Shown: piece by piece, positions 17,854 through 24,946 of the stretch | Numbering within the stretch: position 1 is the first letter of the stretch | Layout of the letters: each line of letters begins with the position of its first letter | From: Bifidobacterium breve | Lineage (GTDB): Bacteria; Actinomycetota; Thermoleophilia; Solirubrobacterales; Solirubrobacteraceae | Reading direction: 5' to 3' | Length of the DNA: 64,000 nt | NCBI GenBank assembly: GCA_945881845.1 | Contig: CAMCVN010000003.1 | Coordinates: forward strand, 58,613 to 122,612 | Program-made: the position numbers and the translations under genes | The notes under the pieces: model-generated | Told to the model about the DNA's origin: nothing | Databases searched by the model: none | What the model saw: the letters and a program-made list of their open reading frames with translations, nothing else

Positions 17854-18620
17854 GCGACCGCATCTTCCGCCGAAAATCGGACCAAGAGGGCACTGCTCCG
17901 GAGTCCCTGGACGGGACAATTGACGAGCCGCAGGCAATTCCTGACGCAACCGTGATTCTGCCGCCAACGCCGCAGCAGAACGAGCCTCAAACAATGATCA
18001 TTGCTGGCGGAGAAAGCGGCGAGCGCGAGCACTTCCCGACTCCGCCTCCACCGCTGGAAGACCAGCTGCAGAACCCGCTCAGCGATCAGCTAGTGCCAGC
18101 GCCGCAAGAGCAGCCGTATAGCGGCAACAACGATCTCGCAACTGCCACGCCGCCGCCCGCGGCCGCGCCGCATCGCCCCGGCTTCCGCGAGCGTGGCCGT
18201 CTGCGCCGGCGCCTGCGCTATCTGAAGCAGGTCCGCGAGCTCGGCTACCGCGATCTTGGCGGCCTTGTTTTCGATCAGCACCGCTTCGAGCGCGGCGACG
18301 CCGCCCTGGTCGAGGGCAAGGTAATCGCAATCGAAACGCTGGACCGTGAGATTCGAGCGATCGAGGAGGTGCTGCAGCTTCAAACGCCGTATATCGAACT
18401 GTTCATCCCCGGCGTCAGCGCCTGCGCCCGCTGCGGCTCGCTGCACGGCAGCGACGCCCACTTCTGCCCCCACTGTGGGCTCGCGTTTGGTGGCCCGCGC
18501 TCGGTCGCGGGACTCGGAGCGGTCGGTGCGAACAGCGTCTACGACGTCGGCCAGCAACAGCCTGCAGTGGCCAGCGATCGATACAACCAGCAACAACCTG
18601 GCAGCGGCCCAGCGGCCTGA
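17844..18620 (+). CDS. Zinc-ribbon protein with coiled-coil-like centre
   Basis: 258 residues, no named family recognised. Residues 1-115 are polar, Pro/Gln-rich and probably disordered. Residues 115-185 are charged and helical (RGRLRRRLRYLKQVRELGYRD ... AIETLDREIRAIEEVL). Then comes a zinc ribbon with CARCG and CPHCG separated by about a dozen residues, followed by a Gln/Ser/Gly-rich tail. No membrane helix. A GAGGAG sequence lies about 15 nt before the ATG, inside the glycosyltransferase gene. Possibly co-expressed with the following zinc-ribbon membrane protein. Confidence 0.78.
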   Translation: MGLSDRIFRRKSDQEGTAPESLDGTIDEPQAIPDATVILPPTPQQNEPQTMIIAGGESGEREHFPTPPPPLEDQLQNPLSDQLVPAPQEQPYSGNNDLATATPPPAAAPHRPGFRERGRLRRRLRYLKQVRELGYRDLGGLVFDQHRFERGDAALVEGKVIAIETLDREIRAIEEVLQLQTPYIELFIPGVSACARCGSLHGSDAHFCPHCGLAFGGPRSVAGLGAVGANSVYDVGQQQPAVASDRYNQQQPGSGPAA

Positions 18621-18626
18621 TTCGCA

Positions 18627-19004
18627 GTGGCCTCCGTAGCCAACCCGGAATGGGCTTACGGTTCACTCCCTTGCCCGCACTGCGGCGAGTGGCTCCACGC
18701 GCAGCAGGATTGGTGCCTCAATTGCGGCGACCCAGCGCGCACCGTGATCGCCCCCGCGCCGCGCTGGCGCCGGCCGATCTACGCACTGATCGCCGTTCTA
18801 GCTGTGACGCTCGGCGTGCTCGCCGGCGCCTTCATCGCCGTAACCGACGACGACCCGCCACCAACGCGAACCACTACGCAAACGATCACCGTGCAACCCG
18901 GTGAAGCGCTCGCCCCGGGAGTCACTCCAGCCCCGACTACCGCGACCCCGACTACTCCCGCGCCACCGACCGTTGTGCCGACCACGACGGCACCAACGCC
19001 TTAG
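18627..19004 (+). CDS. Zinc-ribbon membrane protein with Thr/Pro-rich tail
   Basis: 125 residues from GTG at 18627, six bases after the previous stop. An N-terminal zinc ribbon (CPHCG ... CLNCG) is followed by one transmembrane helix (IYALIAVLAVTLGVLAGAFIAV) and an extracytoplasmic Thr/Pro/Ala-rich tail ending TTTAPTP. The layout suggests an inside-facing zinc ribbon and a tail in or near the wall. Function unknown. Its 3' end meets the HDAC-like gene tail to tail. Confidence 0.75.
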   Translation: MASVANPEWAYGSLPCPHCGEWLHAQQDWCLNCGDPARTVIAPAPRWRRPIYALIAVLAVTLGVLAGAFIAVTDDDPPPTRTTTQTITVQPGEALAPGVTPAPTTATPTTPAPPTVVPTTTAPTP

Positions 19005-19009
19005 CTGCG

Positions 19010-20023
19010 TTAGGCAGCGAAAGCGGCCCGCGCTAGGAGCGGCGCGGCAATCTCAGCCGCGAGCGGAGAGTTCGGTTCGCTCGACTGTCGGCCCGTTGGA
19101 ACGCCGGCAAGCTCGCTTAGCGTGAGCGCCAGCGACCGCGCCAATGCATCAACGTTGTAGCCACCTTCGAGCACCAACCCGACAGGAACCCCGCCCTTCT
19201 TAGCGGCCGCGTACAGCGACCGCGCGATTGCAGCGAACCCGCCATCGCTGACATTGCAGCTCGCGAGCGGATCGTCTCGGTGGGCATCGAATCCAGCCGA
19301 GATGAGGATCAACTGCGGTTTGTATGAATCGATCAGCGGTTCCAGCAGCAGCTCAACGAGGCCAACGAACAGGCCGTCGCCTGAGCCTGCCGGCAGCGGG
19401 CAGTTGAGCGTGTACCCAAGCCCCTCTCCTGCGCCCTGATCGGCCGCCGCGCCGGTTCCCGGATAACAGGGGTACTGATGGAGCGAGATGAAGCAAACCC
19501 TCGGATCGGCGGCGAAAATCGCTTCGGTTCCGTTGCCATGATGGACGTCCCAATCGAGGATCAGAACGCGCTCCAGACCACATCCCTCGAGCGCGTGCAG
19601 AGCAGCTACGGCGACGTTATTGAAGAGGCAGAAGCCCATTGCGCGATCAGCTTCGGCGTGATGACCGGGCGGGCGGTGAAGTGACGCCCCGACGTCGGCG
19701 CGCCCGCTGCAAAGCGCTTCGGCGAGAGCGGCCGAACCGCCTGCCGCGTGAAGCGCAGCGTCGAACGAAGCAGGCACGACAACCGTGTCTGGATCGAGTG
19801 CAGCCGAGCTGGCGCAGGCTTCGCGCACGCGCTGAATATGCGCCGCCGGGTGGGCGCGGAGCAGCATCGCATCGGTGGCAGGCGCGGACTCGAGGCGCTG
19901 ATAGCCGAGCCAGTCGAGCCGGTCAAGCTCCGTTTCGATCGCGACAATTCGGCTCGCCGACTCAGGATGGGACCCGGTCTGATGGGCGAGAGATGCGTCG
20001 CTGCGGAAGATCAAACCCTTCAC
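19010..20023 (-). CDS. Histone-deacetylase-family amidohydrolase (AcuC/class II-like)
   Basis: Zn-dependent deacetylase of small molecules or acetyl-lysine. 337 residues. Active-site landmarks are RPPGHHAE (His pair), GFCLFNNVAVAA, the metal loop ILDWDVHHGNGT, the second metal Asp in SAGFDAHRDDP, and EGGYNVDALARS. In bacteria such proteins act as acetoin-utilisation or acetylpolyamine deacetylases; the substrate here is unknown. The start is GTG at 20023, only 22 bp from the divergent nadB start. TACCGT on the minus strand (20032-20037) ends 8 nt before it. Confidence 0.9.
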   Translation of the reverse strand: MKGLIFRSDASLAHQTGSHPESASRIVAIETELDRLDWLGYQRLESAPATDAMLLRAHPAAHIQRVREACASSAALDPDTVVVPASFDAALHAAGGSAALAEALCSGRADVGASLHRPPGHHAEADRAMGFCLFNNVAVAALHALEGCGLERVLILDWDVHHGNGTEAIFAADPRVCFISLHQYPCYPGTGAAADQGAGEGLGYTLNCPLPAGSGDGLFVGLVELLLEPLIDSYKPQLILISAGFDAHRDDPLASCNVSDGGFAAIARSLYAAAKKGGVPVGLVLEGGYNVDALARSLALTLSELAGVPTGRQSSEPNSPLAAEIAAPLLARAAFAA

Positions 20024-20030
20024 CGGCGGG

Positions 20031-20037
20031 TACGGTA
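20031..20037. promoter_or_regulatory. Overlapping divergent -10 boxes, HDAC-like gene and nadB
   Basis: The 7 bp TACGGTA read on the plus strand contains TACGGT, ending 9 nt before the nadB ATG. Read on the minus strand it contains TACCGT, ending 8 nt before the HDAC-like GTG. Only 22 bp separate the two start codons, so both transcripts must be leaderless or start inside the other gene. Shared -10 bases would make the promoters mutually exclusive. Inferred from sequence only. Confidence 0.5.
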
Positions 20038-20045
20038 CTCGAGAG

Positions 20046-21494
20046 ATGGAGGCGCGCGAACGGATCGATACGGAGCTTGTTGTCGTCGGCGCAGGTGCCG
20101 CTGGCCTCTACGCGGCTTTGACCGCCGCCAGCCTCGGCGCCAACGTGACCGTAATCAGCGCCACACCACTGGCACAGACGGCGAGCTACTGGGCTCAGGG
20201 AGGGCTGGCCGCGGCGCTCGGCGCAGATGATTCTCCGCAGCTTCACCTAGAGGACACTGAGCGCGCCGGTCGAGGTTTGGTGCGGCGCTCGGCGGCCGAG
20301 ATTCTCGTCAGTGAAGCCCCCGCAATGATCGGCGATCTGCAGAGCATCAGAATGCGCTTCGACGCCGATAGCGACGGCAACCTAGCGCTCGGCCTCGAGG
20401 GCGGTCACTCGCGCCGGCGGATAGTTCATGCCGGGGGCAGCTCGACCGGCAGGCGCCTAGCGCGCCAGCTATCAGCGGCGCTGGTTCGTGAGCCACGCGT
20501 GACGATTCTGGAGGGAATGCGCGCCAGCAATCTCTGGACTGAGGACGGTCGCGTCGTCGGCGTGATCTGCGAGGACGGTCTCGCCGTGCGGGCTCGTGGA
20601 ACGATCATCGCCACCGGCGGCGCCGCCGCGCTTTGGAACCGCACGACCAACCCCCCGGGGTCAATTGGCATTGGCATCACGCTGGCCCGTAAGGCTGGTG
20701 CGGCGGTCGCCGATCTGGAGTTCGTCCAATTCCATCCGACCGCCGTTGTCGGCGTCCCCGGGCGCGAAGGATTTCTAATCAGTGAGGCGATCCGTGGCGA
20801 GGGGGCAACGCTGCATGGGCCTGACGGTGAGCGCTTCGTCGATGAGCTGGCGCCGCGCGACGAGGTTGCACGGGCGATCTGGGCCGTGCTCGACGAGCAT
20901 TCGGTCACGTCGGTAGGCCTCGATATGAGCTCGGTCGAGGCTGGCCGTTTCCCGAACATCGAGGAGACGCTGCGCAAGTCAGGGATCGACCCGCGCAACA
21001 AGCCGATCCCGGTTGCCCCCGCTGCCCATTACATGATGGGTGGAGTCGTCAGCGACCTCGTCGGAGCAACCAATGTCGCCGGTCTTTATGTAATCGGCGA
21101 GAGCGCCTGCAGCGGCCTCCATGGCGCCAACCGCTTGGCCTCCAATTCACTCTCGGAGTGCATCGTCTTCGGCGCCCGCGCCGCCCGAGCCGCGCTCGAG
21201 GAACCAGCTAGTAGCGGCGGTGAGCCGCCTGCTCCAGTTCCGCTTCAGCTTCCATCGCCACAGACGCGCGAGGCGATGTGGCGCAACGCGGGTCTGATTC
21301 GAAATCGCGAAGGGCTTGAGCTGCTGCTCGATGACAGTTACCCGTTGGCGTCGTTGGTCGCACGCTGTGCGCTGGCGCGCGAGGAGAGCCGCGGCGCCCA
21401 TTGGCGCAGCGATTTCCCCGCTTTGAACCCCGAACTCGACTCGATGCACGCAGTAATTACCGACGAATTACCCGCTTTCGAGCACTGGCAGTAG
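20046..21494 (+). CDS. nadB: L-aspartate oxidase
   Basis: Flavoenzyme that oxidises aspartate to iminoaspartate, the first step of de novo NAD synthesis. 482 residues. The FAD dinucleotide fold is VVVGAGAAGLYAALTAASLG at residues 13-32. The motifs ASYWAQGGLAAAL, the HPTAVVGVPGREGFLISEAIRGEGA substrate loop and the HYMMGGVVSDLVGATNVAGLYVIGE flavin-binding run are present. The C-terminal helical domain is shorter than in E. coli NadB (540 residues). nadA and nadC are not adjacent in this window. Confidence 0.94.
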   Translation: MEARERIDTELVVVGAGAAGLYAALTAASLGANVTVISATPLAQTASYWAQGGLAAALGADDSPQLHLEDTERAGRGLVRRSAAEILVSEAPAMIGDLQSIRMRFDADSDGNLALGLEGGHSRRRIVHAGGSSTGRRLARQLSAALVREPRVTILEGMRASNLWTEDGRVVGVICEDGLAVRARGTIIATGGAAALWNRTTNPPGSIGIGITLARKAGAAVADLEFVQFHPTAVVGVPGREGFLISEAIRGEGATLHGPDGERFVDELAPRDEVARAIWAVLDEHSVTSVGLDMSSVEAGRFPNIEETLRKSGIDPRNKPIPVAPAAHYMMGGVVSDLVGATNVAGLYVIGESACSGLHGANRLASNSLSECIVFGARAARAALEEPASSGGEPPAPVPLQLPSPQTREAMWRNAGLIRNREGLELLLDDSYPLASLVARCALAREESRGAHWRSDFPALNPELDSMHAVITDELPAFEHWQ

Positions 21495-21503
21495 CACCAC
21501 CGC

Positions 21504-21526
21504 AGTTCGTCGTCTTAACACGAACT
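21504..21526 (+). terminator. Hairpin after nadB
   Basis: AGTTCGT and ACGAACT form a perfect 7-bp stem around a 9-nt loop, starting 10 bp after the nadB stop. No U-tract follows, so it is a weak or Rho-assisted terminator candidate, or a 3'-end stabiliser. The rest of the 160-bp gap to the next gene shows no clear feature. Confidence 0.4.
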
Positions 21527-21654
21527 ACATAGAGCGGGTGTTTCAACCTTCACATGGAGGTCGAATACTCGTTTCCTGCGTTTACCAATTGCGCAGAGGC
21601 GGGGGTCAATGCGAAGGATCGCAACCCAAACCAAACCAGGAGCTGGAACTCAAT

Positions 21655-22071
21655 ATGTATCAAGTGAGCAGAGGCATCTACCGCGAACTGTCAGCTGAGA
21701 TCGTCACAGGACGTGAAGGTCACGAGGCTGTTCTGCGCGCAAGCGAGCAGGCAATCGCACGGCTCGCCACCGACCGTCACTACTTCGCCGCACCGGCCCG
21801 CAGCCTCTTCCGCGAGATCCGCGTCCACTTCCCGATTCAGTCCCAAGCACGTGTCTGGACCGTCGTACGCGACTATGTCGCCGCCGCCGACGGGGCAATC
21901 GCCCAACTGACGACGACCGGCCGCGACATCTTCGGTAACCGCCTTCAGTGCCGCGCTACGACGCGCCGCGGCAGCTCCTGTCGCCGCCTTCCGAGCAACG
22001 CCAACGGCTACTGCCCGTCTCACCAGCACCTCGCACTGACTGAAGAGATCGAGCTCTCGTCAGCGGCTTGA
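21655..22071 (+). CDS. Small protein with Cys/His-rich C-terminal motif (DUF5763-like)
   Basis: 138 residues from the ATG at 21655 (MYQVSRGIYRELSAEIV). The N-terminal ~95 residues look helical. The C-terminal LQCRATTRRGSSCRR and GYCPSHQH place three Cys and His residues in the C-x8-C-xn-C-x2-H pattern of DUF5763-type zinc-binding motifs. AGGAG lies about 12 nt upstream, a rather long spacing. The frame is open further upstream to 21538, but those residues are not protein-like. Function unknown. Confidence 0.65.
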   Translation: MYQVSRGIYRELSAEIVTGREGHEAVLRASEQAIARLATDRHYFAAPARSLFREIRVHFPIQSQARVWTVVRDYVAAADGAIAQLTTTGRDIFGNRLQCRATTRRGSSCRRLPSNANGYCPSHQHLALTEEIELSSAA

Positions 22072-22437
22072 TCGGCTGTTTCAGGATCATCCCCGCGGCC
22101 TAACCGTTCGGCCGCCGGCAGTTCCACGACGTTCGGCCGCCAGCAGCTCCAGTGACTCTCAACTAGTCCCGCCGCAGCGGCCGCCGACCAGCGGCGACTG
22201 TGTGTGATCGCGCACACAAGCGCTGTGTGCGGTCAAGCAGTCGCTCGGGCTTAAGCCGAAATAGCCCGTTAACACGGGGTTTACGCTCGGACGTGATTAC
22301 TACGCACCCGCCAAAACCCGCTTATTAGCAGGGAAATTTGCGCTTTCGGTTGTAATTTGCGACACTTCTGTCAGCGAATCCCGCTGTTTCAAGGCAATTA
22401 CGCCGGAAACATCGAGGTTTTCACTAGCAACCTGAAG
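22072..22437. other. 366-bp intergenic region with inverted repeats and AT-richer tract
   Basis: The first part is GC-rich (22080-22200). TGTGTG/CACACA/TGTGTG elements lie at 22201-22229, and a CCCGT-TAAC-ACGGG hairpin lies at 22265-22278. From about 22250 to 22437 the base composition is clearly less GC-rich than the flanking genes. No ORF in this stretch looks protein-like. It most likely holds the promoter and leader of the following DUF1802 gene. Confidence 0.6.
22201..22229. promoter_or_regulatory. Alternating TGTGTG/CACACA/TGTGTG inverted repeats
   Basis: Three 6-bp arms occur in series: TGTGTG at 22201-22206, CACACA at 22213-22218 and TGTGTG at 22224-22229. The middle arm can pair with either outer arm, giving two alternative hairpins or a pair of overlapping palindromic operator sites. 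It lies about 210-235 bp before the DUF1802 start. Confidence 0.45.
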
Positions 22438-23061
22438 ATGCCAATCGCAATCAAAGAGTGGGCCGTAACCGTTCGCGCATTGTCGGAAGGCGAGCAGCTG
22501 CTGATCTTCCGCACCGACGGCGCGAGCGAATCAGCCTCGCTCGAGCACGACCGCTTCTTCCTCTTCCCGACCTTTGAGCACTCCCGCAACGACGTCGTCC
22601 GCGGCGCCCACGTTCCTGAGCTGCGCCGCGCGCTCGAGGAAGGCGTCTGGCCCGACGGAGACCCGGCGATCAGCGCGCTGACTCAGCCTGGCGGAATCGA
22701 GCAGCCGGATCGCGTCCGCGTCCGCGCCTGGGCCGAGGTTGCTGGCCAGTACACGGTCACCAACCAGCGCGCGATCAGCGAACTTTCTCCGTTCTACATC
22801 TGGACGACCGATTACGCACAGAAGCGTCTCGGCTGGCGCCGTGGCACACCGCTTCATGTAACGCTGCTGCGCACGCATCGGATTCCGCGACCGGTCACGA
22901 TCCGCGTCCGCCCCGAGCACAACTTCAGTCGCGATTGGCTAGAGATCACTCGCGAGCTTCCGTTCGAAGGAACCGCGGTTCTTTCGGATAGCGAGTTTGG
23001 CCGCGTGCAGGACGAGATCGAAGCGATCGTCTCTGGCCGTAGCCTCGCCTCACTCGCTTAG
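22438..23061 (+). CDS. DUF1802 family protein
   Basis: 207 residues starting MPIAIKEWAVTVRALSEGEQLLIFRTDG. The KEWAVxxxAL opening, a central FFLFPTFEHSR stretch and a C-terminal FEGTAVLSDSEFGRVQDEIEAIV match the DUF1802 pattern as I know it. The biochemical role of the family is unknown. The ATG at 22438 is chosen because the family begins at KEWAV; an upstream TTG at 22357 would add 27 atypical residues. No Shine-Dalgarno sequence is clear. Confidence 0.75.
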   Translation: MPIAIKEWAVTVRALSEGEQLLIFRTDGASESASLEHDRFFLFPTFEHSRNDVVRGAHVPELRRALEEGVWPDGDPAISALTQPGGIEQPDRVRVRAWAEVAGQYTVTNQRAISELSPFYIWTTDYAQKRLGWRRGTPLHVTLLRTHRIPRPVTIRVRPEHNFSRDWLEITRELPFEGTAVLSDSEFGRVQDEIEAIVSGRSLASLA

Positions 23062-23099
23062 ACCGGCCGACGCCATAGAGTCGTGAGCCGCTGCGTCGC

Positions 23100-23870
23100 A
23101 TGTCGGCGCGCCTACTGCCGATGGCTTGGATCGAGACCCAATCACCCAACTTCGCCGCACGCCACGCCGAGGCCGACGGCGATGACGCCGACGCAGTGCT
23201 GGAGCTTCTGGAAGGGATCCGCGAGCAACTCAGTGCGGTCTTCGCGATCGTCCCGCAAGGGGTGACGGTCGTGATCCACTCCAACCCCACGCAACTGGCA
23301 CTAGCGCAACCGGTTTCCGCCGTGCTGCGTGCGCTGACCGCGCCAGCTAGCCGCCGCTACGTGGCGGGCTGGTACTCGAGCGACGAGATCCACGTGCTTG
23401 CGCCACGGCTGCTCAGCGCGCGGGCCTCGAGCGTCCCCGGCTCGCTCGAAATGCTGATGCTGGCGCCGGCCGCGCTCTACGGCCAACTCGTTGCCGGCCT
23501 CAGCAACCCGGGCCTGCCTCCCCCATTCACTCCGCGATCCTGGCTTCATGCAGCGAACTGGGCTTGGCTCGCCGCCGGCGCCGGACAGTGGTTCTCGGGC
23601 CAGACCGCGCACGCACGCCCCGCGATCGCCAACCGGCTCCGAGAGGGAAAGCAGCCGAGCTTCCCGCCAAGACTGCGCGACGCACAGCTGCTCGGCGGCA
23701 CGGTCTTTGATCTCGTCGCCAGCGAATCTGGCGAGCAGGCAGCGATTCGCCTTGCGACCGAGCCCCCAGGAGATCCGCGCGAGCTGATCACCCGAAACTT
23801 CCCCGGCCGCTCGTTTGGCGATACCGAGGGTGTCTGGCGCGCCCACCTTGCCCGTCTCGCAGGCGTTTAG
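23100..23870 (+). CDS. Hypothetical protein, possibly a degenerate gluzincin
   Basis: 256 residues with no confident family. The segment ASRRYVAGWYSSDEIHVLAP followed by a helix, then WLHAANWAWLAAGAGQWFSGQ and a helical C-terminus with GGTVFDLVAS, resembles the order of elements in Peptidase MA/gluzincin proteins. In those, a helical HExxH precedes WLxEGxAxYFSG. Here the first motif position reads APAALYGQLVAG with no HExxH, so catalysis by the usual zinc mechanism is not expected. This reading is inferred from pattern only. No signal peptide is seen. It follows the DUF1802 gene after 38 bp. Confidence 0.6.
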   Translation: MSARLLPMAWIETQSPNFAARHAEADGDDADAVLELLEGIREQLSAVFAIVPQGVTVVIHSNPTQLALAQPVSAVLRALTAPASRRYVAGWYSSDEIHVLAPRLLSARASSVPGSLEMLMLAPAALYGQLVAGLSNPGLPPPFTPRSWLHAANWAWLAAGAGQWFSGQTAHARPAIANRLREGKQPSFPPRLRDAQLLGGTVFDLVASESGEQAAIRLATEPPGDPRELITRNFPGRSFGDTEGVWRAHLARLAGV

Positions 23871-23877
23871 GCGGCTT

Positions 23878-24273
23878 CTAAGCGCCGAGCAGCGTGCCGA
23901 CGGCTAGAACCGCTGCAACTACGATCACGGCCGCTAGGAGGCCTGCCAGCAGCTTCGGCGCTGAAGGCCGGTAGATCTCGCCCTGATCGGCGATTTCGGA
24001 CTGCAAGAGAATCTCCCGCGCGTCCGGCACGGCGGACTCGGCGACGAGCAGGTCACGCCTGCCAGCGGCCAACATGTCGGGAACGTCGAAGCCGCGAGAG
24101 CGCTTCGTGACGCTCGGGATTCCCTCTTCCAGCAGAAGGTTGGCGATCAGCTCCGCTTCGCTCTGATTACGCCCGCTAGCAACCGTCACGAGCTCGCCTT
24201 CGGTGTAGCGCGGATCGATCTTGCTTGCGCGCTCGCGCATCTCAGCGCGCGCCGAATCGGCCTTCTCAGCCAT
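23878..24273 (-). CDS. DUF2007-like protein with C-terminal membrane anchor
   Basis: 131 residues. The central part (GELVTVASGRNQSEAELIANLLLEEGIPSVTKR) resembles the DUF2007 putative signal-transducing domain, a small ferredoxin-like fold. One transmembrane helix lies at the C-terminus (KLLAGLLAAVIVVAAVLAVGTLLGA). The ATG at 24273 overlaps the mec-like gene by 8 bp; a GTG at 24285 is an alternative. Last gene of the sulfur block. Role unknown. Confidence 0.72.
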   Translation of the reverse strand: MAEKADSARAEMRERASKIDPRYTEGELVTVASGRNQSEAELIANLLLEEGIPSVTKRSRGFDVPDMLAAGRRDLLVAESAVPDAREILLQSEIADQGEIYRPSAPKLLAGLLAAVIVVAAVLAVGTLLGA

Positions 24274-24667
24274 CAATCTCGACACCGACCTCGGCGATCA
24301 CTCCGCCATCACCAATCATGAACGAGCGGGCAACCGGCTCAGCGTCATTTTCGAGGCCGATGATCAGCCACTCGCAGCCCGGCCACCAGCGCGCAAAATT
24401 GACGTCGGTCTGCGACGGAAACGGCTCAGAGTGAGTATGTGAGTGGTAGATCGCGGCCTCTTGGCCGGCCTCTTCAAGCTCAAACAGCAACGGCGCGAGC
24501 TTCGCCCCGTCAACCTCAAAACGCAGTGGGCTAGCGGCGAGGTTCTCAAACTCGTAAACGACGACGGCGCGGCCTGCGTCGAGCGCGACCAAACCGCAGC
24601 ACTCGTTCGGTGCCTCCAACCGGGCATGTGCGACAACCTGCTCAAGCAGCGCGGAAGCGATGATCAT
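24266..24667 (-). CDS. JAMM/MPN+ metallopeptidase, Mec-like
   Basis: 133 residues. The zinc-site motif YHSHTHSEPFPSQTD fits HxH-x7-S-x2-D, and the catalytic Glu is in EAPNECCGLVALD. In Mycobacterium tuberculosis the equivalent Mec hydrolyses the CysO-cysteine adduct to release cysteine. Here cysM, cysO and moeZ lie directly upstream, supporting the same role. It may also have to trim the C-terminal extension of CysO (see cysO). TACGCT (24677-24682) ends 9 nt before the ATG. Confidence 0.88.
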   Translation of the reverse strand: MIIASALLEQVVAHARLEAPNECCGLVALDAGRAVVVYEFENLAASPLRFEVDGAKLAPLLFELEEAGQEAAIYHSHTHSEPFPSQTDVNFARWWPGCEWLIIGLENDAEPVARSFMIGDGGVIAEVGVEIDG

Positions 24668-24707
24668 CGTTGCCCGAGCGTAGCGAGCTATCAGGAGAGG
24701 AGACTGA

Positions 24708-24905
24708 TCAGTCGGCTTTGATGACCGGCTTCTCATCGATCTCAGCGGCGGCAACGTCTGCCTTGTTCTCGCCTGAGATCGACTCCTTGAATTCGCGCAT
24801 CCCCTTACCGACCGAGCGCCCAACCTCAGGCAGCTTCTTCGGTCCGAGTACGACGAGCGCGATCACCAAGACGATGATCAGTTCCATAGGTCCAATGCTT
24901 GGCAT
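24708..24905 (-). CDS. tatA: Twin-arginine translocase protein TatA/E
   Basis: 65 residues. N-terminal membrane helix (MELIIVLVIALVVLGPKKLPEVGRSVGKGMREF) with the conserved FGPKKLPE-type hinge (here LGPKKLPE) and amphipathic helix, then a short acidic tail. TatA multimers form the export path for folded proteins with TatC, which is not in this window. It is inserted between mec and cysM and has its own candidate leaderless start: TAGACT (24912-24917) ends 6 nt before the ATG. Confidence 0.92.
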   Translation of the reverse strand: MPSIGPMELIIVLVIALVVLGPKKLPEVGRSVGKGMREFKESISGENKADVAAAEIDEKPVIKAD

Positions 24906-24946
24906 CGTTTAAGTCTACGGGGTCGCCGCGCGAAAAGTGAAGCTTG

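Noticed and set aside
21538..21654. Upstream extension of the DUF5763-like frame
   Set aside because: No start signals there and composition unlike the rest; the ATG at 21655 is preceded by an AGGAG.
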